Below are positions 18,525 through 28,065 of a stretch of DNA of 64,000 bases, one piece after another. The translations under genes were made by a program, and so were the position numbers. Origin of the DNA: Halonotius pteroides. Lineage in GTDB: Archaea; Halobacteriota; Halobacteria; Halobacteriales; Haloferacaceae. Numbering within the stretch: the first letter of the stretch is position 1; each line of letters opens with the position of its first letter. The stretch spans positions 1 to 64,000 of the forward strand of contig NZ_QMDW01000008.1 of the NCBI RefSeq assembly GCF_003605635.1, read 5' to 3'. The notes below the pieces were generated by a model. The model saw only the letters and a list, made by a program, of their open reading frames with translations, did not search any database and was not told where the DNA came from.

Positions 18525-19109
18525 TCAGTTCCCCTGGATCGCATCGATCACCATCGCTGCGGCGATGATCGGCTCCTTCGGCACGCGGCTGGTGTCGTCG
18601 ATGGTCACCTCGTAGGTGTCTTTGAGGAGCGTGAAGTGGCCGTCGATCGAGCCGACGTGGCCACCCTGCGGGTCGGTGATCTCGTATTTGTGAGGGATCA
18701 GCTCGCCGAACGGGAGCAGATTCCGCGCCAGCGTCACCGCCGCACCACGGGAGTCGATCATCGCCAACGCCTCCCGTGTCTCCGGATCGCGGATCGTCCA
18801 TGTATCCTGTAGCAGCGAGAAATCGTTGTCGAGGATCACGACCGGCTCGTCGGTCGCAGCGCCCGACAGGACGTAGTCGCCGGCGATGTCGATGACGCTG
18901 CTGGCGGTGACGGTGAACACCGTCGTGCCGTCGTCGTCGACAAACGGAAACGTCTCTTTGAGCTTGAACAGTTCCTGTTTCCCGCGCAGAACCGTCTGTC
19001 CGGCGGCGTCGACGGCTTTGTACTTGTTCCGGAACACACCCTGAATAACGGTGTAGGTGTCGTCAGCCAGTTCGATCCCACTGATGTCGTAGCGGTCTTG
19101 GAGGGCCAT
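18525..19109 (-). CDS. LURP-one-related protein (tubby-like fold)
   Basis: 194 residues of the LURP-one/tubby-like beta-barrel family. DRYDISGIELADDTYTV, FRNKYKAVDAAG and KETFPFVDDDG are typical openings, with repeated beta pairs such as ILDNDFSLLQDTWTIRD. The start is uncertain: an in-frame ATG at 19151 adds 14 residues, but family members usually start close to the ALQDRYDISG segment. The fold suggests lipid or membrane association; function is unknown. Confidence 0.78.
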   Translation of the reverse strand: MALQDRYDISGIELADDTYTVIQGVFRNKYKAVDAAGQTVLRGKQELFKLKETFPFVDDDGTTVFTVTASSVIDIAGDYVLSGAATDEPVVILDNDFSLLQDTWTIRDPETREALAMIDSRGAAVTLARNLLPFGELIPHKYEITDPQGGHVGSIDGHFTLLKDTYEVTIDDTSRVPKEPIIAAAMVIDAIQGN

Positions 19110-19253
19110 CAATCCCTTCTCTGTTCGTGGCAGCGTGAAACCTCTCGCCATCGATCAACAGAAGGCTGATACGGTCGCTCGATACCACAGCGACAGAGAA
19201 TCACCGCTCGCCGTGTCCGCCGTGCTGCCGTCCGGAATGCGGGTGTGAACAGC

Positions 19254-19487
19254 TCAGCCGGTCGTCGCTGTTTCGGTGCCCTCCGACGGTTCCGCCTGCT
19301 CGTGGGTGTGATGATAAAAGTACACACATGGGTCGCCGTCCTGTGATGTCGGCTCAAAACACACGCGCTGGTACCGCTCGTTGTCGAAAAGGTTCACCAT
19401 CAGGCTGTCACGGTGGGCACTCACCGAGGCGTAGGCCCGACCACAGGCCGGACACCGCGGTGGCGCGTCCTGCGGGACGTTGCTCAC
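19254..19487 (-). CDS. Small CxxC protein, conserved in haloarchaea
   Basis: 77 residues, GTG start. It opens with CPACGRAYASVSAH and contains LMVNLFDNERYQRVCFEPTSQDGDPCVYFYHHTHEQ. The Cys and His residues could form a zinc site. A TTTAGCC TATA-like box lies about 28 bases upstream on the minus strand, supporting the GTG start. I recognise the general pattern from haloarchaea but no function is known. Confidence 0.72.
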   Translation of the reverse strand: MSNVPQDAPPRCPACGRAYASVSAHRDSLMVNLFDNERYQRVCFEPTSQDGDPCVYFYHHTHEQAEPSEGTETATTG

Positions 19488-19524
19488 GAGTTATCATACC
19501 TACCGGTAGGCTAAACGGTTTCGC

Positions 19525-20490
19525 TCACACCGTCGCTAACACCGATTGCAGCGCGTCTCGGTGGAACGCGATCGCCGCCTCACGGTCGACAGGTGGATAC
19601 CGTGGGTTCGTCACCCGGCCATCGGAGTCAACCGCACTGGCGGCGATTGCGGCGGCACGATAGGCAGGGGCGACCGCCGACAGTGATCTGACCGACCCAT
19701 ACCCCTCTCTGAACACCGTTCGGAGCGGTTCGGGATCGTCAACATACCAGTCCGCAACAAGGTATTCGGCTTTGGCAGCCGACAATGCGGGCGGAGCCGC
19801 CAACGGGGCCTCCCAGTCGAGGACAGCCGTCACCGCGTCGTCGGCGACCAACGCGTTACCGGGGCGGAAATCCCATGGGAAGAGCCGCGGCGTGTGGCCG
19901 GTCGCCGGCGGCGACGAGAGCAGCCCTCGAAGATCGGCGGTGAGATCGTCGAACGCCGACGGCAGCCGATTGACAGCACGCGTACTGTAGGCTTCGAACC
20001 ACGCTTCCCGGTCATCTCGTGTGGCCGCAAACCCCGACCCACTGCGTTCGAGTCGACCGTATGCGTCGAATCGAAAGGCCTCATGTAAGCGAGCGAGTGC
20101 GCGCCCAAACCAGCGGGCAAGGGTTCGCCGTGTCGCGTCACTGACCGTCGAAAACGACGTGTGGAGGTCGGTGCCGGCGACGTAGGCGGTGAGCATGTAG
20201 CCGACGCCATCCTGGATCCCTGTTGTCAACACGGGTGGCACCGGCACGAACGTGCGCTGTCGGATCGCTTCGAGCAGTGCCGCCTCAGTGCGGATCCACA
20301 TCGGCTCGGTCGACAGCTGAACGACAACCGGCCCGCGTGTCGAAAATCGCGCGACCGCCGTCTTCTTGCGGTTGCCGCGGGTGATCAGTGTGATATCTGC
20401 CGGCGGGGCCGTCAGTGTTCCAAGCGCAGCTGCGGCCGCGGCCCGAACGGAGCCATCGTCAAACGCCTGTGCCAACAGCGGGTCGCTCAC
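19525..20490 (-). CDS. Aminoglycoside-phosphotransferase-like kinase
   Basis: 321 residues of the APH/choline-kinase-like fold. The N-lobe lacks a clear P-loop. The catalytic loop reads LFPWDFRPGNAL (expected HxDxxxxN: the Asp and Asn are present, the His is replaced by Trp), followed by AVLDWEAPLAAP, the usual metal-binding D-W-E motif. The substrate is unknown. Its start overlaps the stop of the upstream HAD gene by four bases, so the kinase and phosphatase are made together. Confidence 0.78.
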   Translation of the reverse strand: MSDPLLAQAFDDGSVRAAAAAALGTLTAPPADITLITRGNRKKTAVARFSTRGPVVVQLSTEPMWIRTEAALLEAIRQRTFVPVPPVLTTGIQDGVGYMLTAYVAGTDLHTSFSTVSDATRRTLARWFGRALARLHEAFRFDAYGRLERSGSGFAATRDDREAWFEAYSTRAVNRLPSAFDDLTADLRGLLSSPPATGHTPRLFPWDFRPGNALVADDAVTAVLDWEAPLAAPPALSAAKAEYLVADWYVDDPEPLRTVFREGYGSVRSLSAVAPAYRAAAIAASAVDSDGRVTNPRYPPVDREAAIAFHRDALQSVLATV

Positions 20491-21206
20491 GACTCACCTC
20501 GCAGGATCGCCGGCAACTCCCCAAGCGAATCGATCACGTACTCCGGATCGTAGTCGCCGCGCTCGTCGTCGCCGCACAGCCACGCGACCGGGAGGCCGGC
20601 GTTCTGAGCACCGGCGACATCATAACCCAGTGAGTTACCGACGTACAGCGTTCGCTCCACAGCGACGTCGAGATCGGCAACAGCCTGCTCGAAGGGCTCG
20701 GTGTGGGGTTTCGAGCGGGTAAGCTCCGCCGCGTAGACGGCTGTCTCGAAGCGATCGATGATCCCCAACGCCTCAAGCTTTGTCCGCTGGCGGGCTTTCG
20801 GCCCGTTGGTGACAACCCCGATCGGTCCGGTGGCCGATGCTGCGCTGAGTGCGTCGGTTGCGCCCGGCAGGAGGCTGACAGCTCGGTCGTCGATCACCGA
20901 CCGCAACGCGCGGGCGACCGCAAGCGTGTCGATATCAGGACGGCCATTCTGAGCGGCCACACGAGCAACTCCTGCCGCGAAGTAGCCGACCGGGTCGTCG
21001 TGATCCGGCGGGTCAGACAGCGCGTTCCAGAGGGCCGCCGGCTCGCCGACGAGCGGTTCGCCAGCCTGCTCGAAGGCCTGCTCGTACATCGCATGGGTGT
21101 CCTGTGTGTGCTGACACAGCGTGCCGTCGAGATCGAAGCAAACCGCGTCAAAGGGTGCCACAGATAACCGTGGCGCGAGCGGGACAAAAACCTCGCGTCG
21201 GGACAT
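20487..21206 (-). CDS. HAD family hydrolase (phosphatase)
   Basis: 239 residues from the ATG at 21206 (a TTG eight codons upstream is less likely). Motif I is CFDLDGTLC, motif II is GVVTNGPKA, the lysine is in SKPHTEPFE, and motif IV is VGNSLGYDVAGA. The helical cap sits between motifs I and II, as in the phosphoglycolate/haloacid group. It would hydrolyse a small phosphate ester. It forms an operon with the kinase-like gene that follows. Confidence 0.82.
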   Translation of the reverse strand: MSRREVFVPLAPRLSVAPFDAVCFDLDGTLCQHTQDTHAMYEQAFEQAGEPLVGEPAALWNALSDPPDHDDPVGYFAAGVARVAAQNGRPDIDTLAVARALRSVIDDRAVSLLPGATDALSAASATGPIGVVTNGPKARQRTKLEALGIIDRFETAVYAAELTRSKPHTEPFEQAVADLDVAVERTLYVGNSLGYDVAGAQNAGLPVAWLCGDDERGDYDPEYVIDSLGELPAILRGES

Positions 21207-21249
21207 GGTCTGTGGCGGAGCCGTCGACAACGACCGGAGTTGTCACGTG

Positions 21250-22326
21250 TTAGCGTGGCTCAGCACCGAGCAGTCGCGGCAGTGCCGTATCAGCAAACGT
21301 GAGCGCGATCACCAACACCATCGGGGCGAAAAACAGGCCATAAAATCCCAACACGACCGGGCCGAAGATGTACGCCAGCATGAGCAGTCCGACGTGCGTT
21401 CGGTCGCCGCTCAGATACGGCCGGAGGACGATATCCGGGATCGTATCCACGACGACGATCGCGAGTACAAGAAAGCCGACAAGATACACCAACAGCGGAA
21501 GTTGGCCGTTGAGAACAACCGGGACAGCCGCGAAGATCGCCAGCGGGACGTAAACGATCTTCATCCCGATTACCGGAATCAGGCTCGCAATCCCCGTCAA
21601 CGCGCCGGATAGGACGGGATAGGGCACCTCGACCGCACCGGGTGCCACGGCGTTGTATCCCATGAAGACGATAGCCCCGATCAGCGAGATCACGATCACG
21701 TTCAGCAGGTTGCCAAACAGCACCGCCTCTAACTCCGCGTCGGCGGCCTCGAAAAACTCGCGGGCGAGATCGTCATCATCAAACCGGAGCAGCCACGCCC
21801 GAAAGGTCGACCCCTCGATAAGCAGATAGTAGGTAACGACAGCGATAATAAAGAGGTTCAACAGCAGGCCGCTGACAAGGCTCGTCGCAAACGCCGCATG
21901 GTCGACGCCAAACTGGATGAACGGTTCTAGTTTGCCGGCCTGATACGCACTGATGATCCCGTTGAACGTCAGGGAGGGGAGTTCAGTAACGCCCTCAAAC
22001 CACGCCACGCTGTCGGGCACCGATTCGACAACCGGGTAGGTTTGGACGAAATTCCGTACCTCCAAGACGAGCAGGACGATCGTATAGCTGATCAACAGCA
22101 CGAACGGCACCACGAGCAGTGAGATCGTCGTGAGCGCCCGAAGCTGTCGCGGCATCCCGAACCGATTTAGCAGCTGTACCCCGCTGAGCTTGGTGTAGAA
22201 CCCCCGCGAGGAGTAGTACAGAAACACGGCGATCGTGAAGGCAGCAATGAACCGGGAGATGAGATAGCCGACGGTCGCGGCCACCCCGATCCCGAAGGCG
22301 GCGACAACGATGCGTTTCTCGTTCAT
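21250..22326 (-). CDS. AI-2E / PerM family membrane protein
   Basis: 358 residues with about eight membrane segments. Family signs are FLYYSSRGFYTKL near 37, the long extracytoplasmic loop before GVDHAAFATSLVSGLLLNLFIIAVVTYYLL, GNLLNVIVISLIGAIVF, and IPVIGMKIVYVPLAI. Members include AI-2 exporters and Na+/H+-type transporters; the substrate cannot be told from the sequence. It ends before the divergent HAD promoter region. Confidence 0.83.
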   Translation of the reverse strand: MNEKRIVVAAFGIGVAATVGYLISRFIAAFTIAVFLYYSSRGFYTKLSGVQLLNRFGMPRQLRALTTISLLVVPFVLLISYTIVLLVLEVRNFVQTYPVVESVPDSVAWFEGVTELPSLTFNGIISAYQAGKLEPFIQFGVDHAAFATSLVSGLLLNLFIIAVVTYYLLIEGSTFRAWLLRFDDDDLAREFFEAADAELEAVLFGNLLNVIVISLIGAIVFMGYNAVAPGAVEVPYPVLSGALTGIASLIPVIGMKIVYVPLAIFAAVPVVLNGQLPLLVYLVGFLVLAIVVVDTIPDIVLRPYLSGDRTHVGLLMLAYIFGPVVLGFYGLFFAPMVLVIALTFADTALPRLLGAEPR

Positions 22327-22363
22327 ATCTGAGTGCTATCGGTGATCCTACATAAACGGCGTG

Positions 22364-22459
22364 TCATCGCGTCGATACCAGTGCCGTGGTGGCGTACAAC
22401 CGGTCACGGTCGGCGTGAAACGGCTCGAAACCCAGTGTTCGCAACCACCGTAGACAACC
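22364..22459 (-). pseudogene. 3' relic of a GNAT acetyltransferase
   Basis: 31 codons closed by a stop encode LRWLRTLGFEPFHADRDRLYA, the usual C-terminal end of haloarchaeal GNAT-type N-acetyltransferases. An upstream in-frame stop and lack of the acetyl-CoA-binding part mean only the tail survives. It lies in a 285-base spacer that has no other gene. Confidence 0.35.
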
Positions 22460-22611
22460 TCATCGGATAGGAAACCGAACAGTACCGGCCGTCGATGCAG
22501 CAAGAATTATCCGCCGACCTCCCGTTCGCTTGTGGTAGTGCCCAATGACGGACATCCCACAGCGACCAGCTGTCACCCGCATCGTGGTGGCCCCGAGAGG
22601 AGCAGCACGCG

Positions 22612-24219
22612 ATGACTGACAAACAGGCACACACCGCCGAACTGGTCAGGCGGTCGCTCAGCCCGGAGACGGCGGCAACATTCCGCGAGCGGCTGGCGGA
22701 ACAGGCCGAGTGGCTTCGCACAGCCATCAGCGACGGGCAGTTTGATAACGCCGACTTTGCGGTTGGGCTTGAACTGGAAGCGTATGCGGTAGCCGTCGGC
22801 GACGACGCTGTCAGTGACGATAGACAGCCCGCGGCTGTCGATGAGGTTGGGGCGGGCGATACCACTCACCCACAACTCGCTTCCCTTCCGGCAGCCGTCT
22901 TCGAGGAGCCGGCGGCCAACAAAGAGCTCGGCCTGCACAACATCGAGATCAACACCGAGCCAGCGCTACTCAGCGAGGCCGGCCTTGCTGCCCAAGCCGA
23001 CGAGATCCGCGAGCGAACCGCAGCGGCGCGGGCGGCCGCAGACGACCACGACAGAGAGATCGTCCTCGATGCGATGTGGACGATCCCGCCAGCAGAGGGG
23101 GCTGTCGCCTACCTGTCGGCGACCGAGAAGCGCGGTGGGGTCGTGTTTGCCGACAACATGCGGCAGTACCCTCGCTATGTCGCCATCGACAACGACGCCC
23201 TCGCCCACGCTGATGGCGACAAGATCCCGTTTTCGGCCCCCGGCGTCGAGACCGCCTTCCCCTCGATTCTCTTTGAGTCGCTGGCAACCTCGATCCAGCC
23301 ACACCTACAGATCCCCACAGCCGAGGAGGTTCCGGCTTACTACAACACCGCGATCCGAACGCTCGGCCCCGTGCTCGCGCTGTCAGCAAACTCACCGTTC
23401 CTGCCGGCCGAGTGCTACGAGACGGCCGATCCGGCTGCTGTCGTCGACGAGACACCACACGAACTCCGGATCGCGGTCTTCGAGCAGTCGGTCAATCAGA
23501 CCGCCCACCTGAAGGTCAGGGTGCCACGAGATATCGACGCCACGAGCGAGATCGTCGACCGCGTTGTCAACGACGACCCTTACGCACCATTCCTTCGGGA
23601 GTGGTTGGCCGACGGCGACCGCGAGACGCTCGCGGATCGACTCTGGGAGTTCACCCACAAACGCGGTACCTACTGGCGGTGGCTGCGCTGTGTGGTCGGC
23701 GGCGACCACATCGACGACGCCAACGACACCCACTCGCTGCGCATCGAGTACCGCCCGATCCCAACACAGCCGACGGTCACCGACATCATCGGCCTACAGG
23801 CGCTTGTCGTCGGTGGGGTTCGTGGCCTCGTCGCCGCCGATCACCCGCTGACGACACTACCTTGGGCGGCCGCCGAGGAGAGCTTCTATGCGGCGGTGGC
23901 TGACGGCATCGACGCCGAGTTAGCATGGGTGACCGCCAACGGCGAGCAGACCGCCGACAGCGATGCGGTCTTCGCGGAACTGTTCGAGTACGCCCGTCAT
24001 GGGCTGGAGCTCAGCGGGTTATCCAGCGACGCCATCGACGACTACCTCGCACCGATCGAAGCGCGGGTGGCGGCTGGGCTGACGCCAAGTGCGTGGAAGA
24101 AACAGCAGGTTCGAGAGCGACTCGCAGACGGTGATGACTTCCAGAACGCAATCGAAGGCATGCAACAGGAGTACATCCGACGGAGCCGTGAAAGCGACTC
24201 GTTTGCGGAATGGCTGTAA
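22612..24219 (+). CDS. Glutamate-cysteine ligase (GCS2)-like protein
   Basis: 535 residues. The active-site-like pieces of the GCS2 superfamily are present: FAVGLELEAYAV near residues 47-58 (E-x-E metal/ATP motif), GLHNIEINTEP near 104, FADNMRQYPRY and LRIEYRPIPTQPT near 379, the last matching the R-x-E-Y-R-P motif. It is longer than the ~360-residue YbdK-like enzymes used for gamma-glutamylcysteine in haloarchaea. It may make another gamma-glutamyl or amide bond. It stands alone, preceded by GAGGAG, a possible Shine-Dalgarno. Confidence 0.65.
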   Translation: MTDKQAHTAELVRRSLSPETAATFRERLAEQAEWLRTAISDGQFDNADFAVGLELEAYAVAVGDDAVSDDRQPAAVDEVGAGDTTHPQLASLPAAVFEEPAANKELGLHNIEINTEPALLSEAGLAAQADEIRERTAAARAAADDHDREIVLDAMWTIPPAEGAVAYLSATEKRGGVVFADNMRQYPRYVAIDNDALAHADGDKIPFSAPGVETAFPSILFESLATSIQPHLQIPTAEEVPAYYNTAIRTLGPVLALSANSPFLPAECYETADPAAVVDETPHELRIAVFEQSVNQTAHLKVRVPRDIDATSEIVDRVVNDDPYAPFLREWLADGDRETLADRLWEFTHKRGTYWRWLRCVVGGDHIDDANDTHSLRIEYRPIPTQPTVTDIIGLQALVVGGVRGLVAADHPLTTLPWAAAEESFYAAVADGIDAELAWVTANGEQTADSDAVFAELFEYARHGLELSGLSSDAIDDYLAPIEARVAAGLTPSAWKKQQVRERLADGDDFQNAIEGMQQEYIRRSRESDSFAEWL

Positions 24220-24285
24220 TCGACCGCAGCGAGTGTCGACTACAGCTCCCCAGAGCGGCAGCGAAAGGGTGGCATCTGTCTCAGA

Positions 24286-24789
24286 GTGCAAAGAGCAACT
24301 TGTATGAGAGGCTGTCGCCACCAAGATACGTTAACGCTTGCTCGGCAAGGCGACAGGATAAGCGATACTGAACCGATCAGTTTGGCAGCTCTCGTTGGAC
24401 AGTGCTGGTCGGCCGTTGAGACGGATGACGCGGCTATCGAGATCGTCGATGAGATGACCTTCGAAGGTGATCCCGGCCGGGTACGACATGTCTTCGAAAA
24501 CCTATTTCGGAACGCTGTTGAGCACGGTGGTGCTGGTGTGACGGTTCGTGTCGGCAGCCACGAAAAGAACGGACTCTACCTCGAGGACGATGGAGCAGGG
24601 ATCCCGGTCGGAAAACGTGAGCACGTACTGGAGCCAGGGCATTCGTCAGCACGTGGTGGCACCGGGTTTGGGCTGACAATCGTTAGGCGAATCGTGGAGG
24701 CCCACGGCTGGGAGCTGTCGATAACCGGTGGGATCGACGGCGGCGCACGGTTTGAGATCGGGATGGACGACCAAGACAATCTCATCTGA
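24286..24789 (+). pseudogene. 5'-truncated sensor histidine kinase (ATPase domain only)
   Basis: 167 codons from a GTG. The opening TLTLARQGDRISDTEPISL matches the end of the dimerisation helix in haloarchaeal kinases. The ATPase core is intact: NLFRNAVEHG (N box), DDGAGIP (G1) and GGTGFGLTIVRRIVEAHGW (G2). The phospho-accepting His helix and all sensor domains are missing, and nothing like them lies upstream. It is most likely a deletion relic, although an expressed ATPase fragment cannot be excluded. Confidence 0.6.
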
Positions 24790-25205
24790 GTGTGGGGTTT
24801 TACCCAGAAGTCGTCGTTCAGTGGAAAGAGTTCAGAGGAAATTGTCACTAGCCGGAACCGCCGCACTGAGAGTGGCGATAACGGTTCACCGCCGCGAACC
24901 CTCACGCCCGATATGACTCCTCGTAGCATCTGATATCATAATACTGGCCGACAGTGGTGGCTCACACTGGTGGCCGCAGGTCATGTCGTAATATCCGAGG
25001 CACTTATCGAAGCCGGTGAACAGGGCTTCTTTGAACGTTGTCCGGTGGCGGCGTGCAAGATGGACAGCGTGTATCTCGCACAGAGGCTTTGCGGTTACTA
25101 GCTGTTTTTCGTGGAGGTCAGTTGTCTAACAGCGAGCCACGGGCCAATGAATACCAAAATCGCTTCTCGAAGCGTACACTCAGTTCGTAATCGCGATCGC
25201 TTGGG
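24790..25205 (-). other. Gene-free 416-base spacer with a possible coding relic
   Basis: No gene with a start and promoter is seen. On the minus strand, 25125 down to 24886 is open with no start codon and includes GFDKCLGYYDMTCGHQCEPP. The Cys spacing is suggestive of a lost gene, but I cannot assign it. It lies between the kinase relic and the ABC operon, so this may be a small decay zone. Confidence 0.25.
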
Positions 25206-26282
25206 CTACAGCAAATGTACGTCTTCAGGGTCGAAATGTAGCTTGACCGTCCCCTCCGGTGGTGTCGTTGCAGCCGTCGTCACGAGAACAGATTTGTCTC
25301 TCCACCGGCAGTGAACCCGATAGGCATCGCCAAGGAATTCGACCGTTTCGACCGTCGCCGAAAGCACTGCGGGGTCTCCCTGCTGGCTGTCGGCCACCAC
25401 AAGCGATTCTGGGCGGATCGAAACGGTTAGCGACGTGCCGGGGGCTCGATCGTGGGTTTCGGGTAACGGCAACAGCTTCCCCTCTGTCTCGAGGTGTTGG
25501 CCGTCGTCAGCAACGCTTCCCTCGAAGACGTTGTTATTACCCATGAACTCAGCGACAGCACGGGAGGCGGGCTGTCGGTACACCGTCTCGGGGGTGTCGA
25601 CTTGCTGGATCTGTCCCTGCTGTATGACGGCGATCCGGTCGCTGATCGCCAATGCCTCGGCTTGGTCGTGGGTGACGTACACCGTCGTAATCCCGAGATC
25701 ACGCTGGATGGTTTTGATCTGGACGCGAAGCTTCGCCCGAAGCCGAGCGTCGAGTGCCGAGAGGGGTTCGTCCAACAGCAGTACATCGGGTTCGGGAGCC
25801 AATGCCCGCGCCAGCGCGACCCGTTGCTTCTGACCACCCGATAACTCTGTTGGCGTCCGATCGCCGAAGCCTGGGAGGTCAACCAGTTCTAAGAGCTCAG
25901 CGACGCGGGCCTCGGGATCTCGCTGCCCGGAGAGGTCGTGAAACTGCAGCCCGTAGCCGACGTTGTCGGCGACGCTCAGGTGTGGAAACAGCGAGTAGTT
26001 TTGGAAGACAATCCCGACGTTTCGTGCTTCGGGCGGCTCCGTCGTCACATCTCGTCCGCCGATGGACACCTTGCCATGTGAGGGAGTCTCTAGTCCGGCG
26101 ATCGACCGCAGCAGGGTCGTCTTGCCGCAGCCTGAGGGGCCGACGAGTGTGAAAAACGCTCCGTCGGCGATCGACAGTGAGATCGATTCGAGGGCGGTCA
26201 CATGCCCGAAGTCAACGCCGATATCTGTGATCTCGACCGCCGTGCTGTTGGTGCTCTCACTGTGGGGGTCGGTGGTCGTCAT
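25206..26282 (-). CDS. ABC transporter ATP-binding protein, thiamine/spermidine type
   Basis: 358 residues. Walker A is GPSGCGKT, Q-loop FQNYSLFPHL, signature LSGGQKQ, Walker B VLLLDEPLSALD, and the H-loop VTHDQ. The C-terminal ~110 residues form a TOBE-like domain (SIRPESLVV). It is the third gene of a three-gene ABC operon. It starts at the ATG at 26282, overlapping the permease stop by ATGA; a GTG three codons upstream is also in frame. It drives import by the two-domain permease. Confidence 0.9.
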   Translation of the reverse strand: MTTTDPHSESTNSTAVEITDIGVDFGHVTALESISLSIADGAFFTLVGPSGCGKTTLLRSIAGLETPSHGKVSIGGRDVTTEPPEARNVGIVFQNYSLFPHLSVADNVGYGLQFHDLSGQRDPEARVAELLELVDLPGFGDRTPTELSGGQKQRVALARALAPEPDVLLLDEPLSALDARLRAKLRVQIKTIQRDLGITTVYVTHDQAEALAISDRIAVIQQGQIQQVDTPETVYRQPASRAVAEFMGNNNVFEGSVADDGQHLETEGKLLPLPETHDRAPGTSLTVSIRPESLVVADSQQGDPAVLSATVETVEFLGDAYRVHCRWRDKSVLVTTAATTPPEGTVKLHFDPEDVHLL

Positions 26283-28063
26283 CGCTCCCACCGCCTCCCT
26301 GTGCGGTCGATCAAGATGAAGCTCCCTGTCGTCACGGCCAACAGCACCGTCCCCATCGCGGTCGCCGGCCCGAGGTTTGGCCCCAGCGATCGGTTGGCTG
26401 TATACCGTTCGAGGGCAACCGGCATCGTTGCACTGTCGACGCCCTCAGCCAACAACACCGTCGAGTCGAACTCGCCGATACTGATCGCAAAAGCGAACGC
26501 TGCCCCGGCGATCAACGCTGGCGCGATCAATGGGAGCTCGATGTCGACCAGCACGGTCGGCCGGTCGGCTCCCAGCGCGCGGGCGGCATCGACGAGCCGG
26601 TCATCGATGCCACTTAGCGCGGGTGTGACGTTCCGTGTCACGAACGGGTAGGCCGCGATCGCGTGGGCGGCGACGATGGCGATCGGCCCAGTGACTGTGA
26701 GCCGGTGGCCGAACACCGTCGTCCCGAAGACAAGTGTTCGGAGCATGCCCAACCCGAGAACGATCCCGCTGACCGCAAGCGGCGCGGTCAACAGCGCCTC
26801 GGCGAACCGCGAGCCAGACCCCTCGTGGGTAGCCACTACCGAGACGAGCACCCCCATCGGGAGTGCCAGCACCAACGCTCCAAGCCCAAACAGGAGGGAG
26901 TTGATGATCGCTGCCAGCGGGTTGATCGTTCCGACAGCCGCCGACGCCTGCTGGGCAAGCAAAAAGGCGTAGTAGTCGAGGGTGAACGCGCCGTTCGGCG
27001 TGGTGAGGCTTTCTACCACGAGGCTCACAAGCGGGCCGACAAAGAGGACTGCCGCCACAAGACAGTACAGGAATACTCCGAGCCGCCGGGGGTCTGACAC
27101 TGATTGCCACCCATCAAATAGCGGGAGCCGTGACCGCAACTGTCCCTGCCCGTGAGTACTGATCTGGGTGGCCTCAAACCGCAAGTAGATGTAGATCAAC
27201 CCCAGCGAAAGAGCCGTCTCGATGGCCCCCAGCGTCGCCGCCTCGACCAGTTCGAGGTTTTGAACGCGGGCAAACAGCCACACTTCCACGGTCGCCAGTT
27301 GGAGTCCGCCAAGCGCGAGGACGATGGGAAACGACAGGAAGGTGAAGATGAACGTGAGTACCGACGCGGTCAGGATGGCGGGGACGAGCTGTGGGAGCGT
27401 TACATCGCGAAACGCTCGCAGCGGCGGCGCGCCGAGGGTGCGGGCAGTCTCGACGCTTCGGGTGTCGACTGATTCCCAGGCGGCGGTAACGAGCCGCGTC
27501 ACCAGTGGCGCGTTGTAAAATGCGTGGGCAAGGATGACGATCTCCAGTGTAAATACCACGTTGACAGGGCCAAGCCCGACAGTTGCTAACAGGTCGTTGA
27601 CGACGCCAGTCCGGCCAAACATCGCCAGAAAGCCGACCGCAACCAGTATCGAGGGCATCACGAAGGGCAGAATTGTCACCGATCGGAGAAACTCCCGTCC
27701 CGGAAACTCAAACCGTGCCAGCAGGTAGGCCCCCGGGAGCCCGACGGCGACGCTCACGACCGTCGACAACAGCGCCTGATAGGCGGTAAACCCAAACAGG
27801 CCGAAATCCACGGCGGGCATCCCAGCGTTTACCCATGCAACAAATCGTTCTGGCAGGCTCGCGGGAGCAGTCACAAGCGAGTGTGCCGAACCTGTATAGA
27901 AGGGATCACCGAGGACGGCGACGAGCGGGTCAAGGGTGAGTCGCCCACCGACGGAGATCGCACTGCCGAGCACGCTACCGACGGGGTAGTAGAACACCAC
28001 AACAAGCGTTGTCAGCATAGCAGCGATCCCGACCGGCAGCAGTCGGGATGCCTTGGCTCGCAT
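26279..28063 (-). CDS. ABC transporter permease, two fused membrane domains (ThiP-like)
   Basis: 594 residues with about twelve membrane segments and two copies of the binding-protein-dependent permease loop: RTLGAPPLRAFRDVTLPQL near 212 and RALGADRPTVLVDIELPLI near 495, both EAA-like. The double-length form is usual for ThiP and FbpB/iron permeases. The neighbouring binding protein points to thiamine. It lies two bases after the binding-protein gene. Confidence 0.88.
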   Translation of the reverse strand: MRAKASRLLPVGIAAMLTTLVVVFYYPVGSVLGSAISVGGRLTLDPLVAVLGDPFYTGSAHSLVTAPASLPERFVAWVNAGMPAVDFGLFGFTAYQALLSTVVSVAVGLPGAYLLARFEFPGREFLRSVTILPFVMPSILVAVGFLAMFGRTGVVNDLLATVGLGPVNVVFTLEIVILAHAFYNAPLVTRLVTAAWESVDTRSVETARTLGAPPLRAFRDVTLPQLVPAILTASVLTFIFTFLSFPIVLALGGLQLATVEVWLFARVQNLELVEAATLGAIETALSLGLIYIYLRFEATQISTHGQGQLRSRLPLFDGWQSVSDPRRLGVFLYCLVAAVLFVGPLVSLVVESLTTPNGAFTLDYYAFLLAQQASAAVGTINPLAAIINSLLFGLGALVLALPMGVLVSVVATHEGSGSRFAEALLTAPLAVSGIVLGLGMLRTLVFGTTVFGHRLTVTGPIAIVAAHAIAAYPFVTRNVTPALSGIDDRLVDAARALGADRPTVLVDIELPLIAPALIAGAAFAFAISIGEFDSTVLLAEGVDSATMPVALERYTANRSLGPNLGPATAMGTVLLAVTTGSFILIDRTGRRWER

Positions 28064-28065
28064 GA

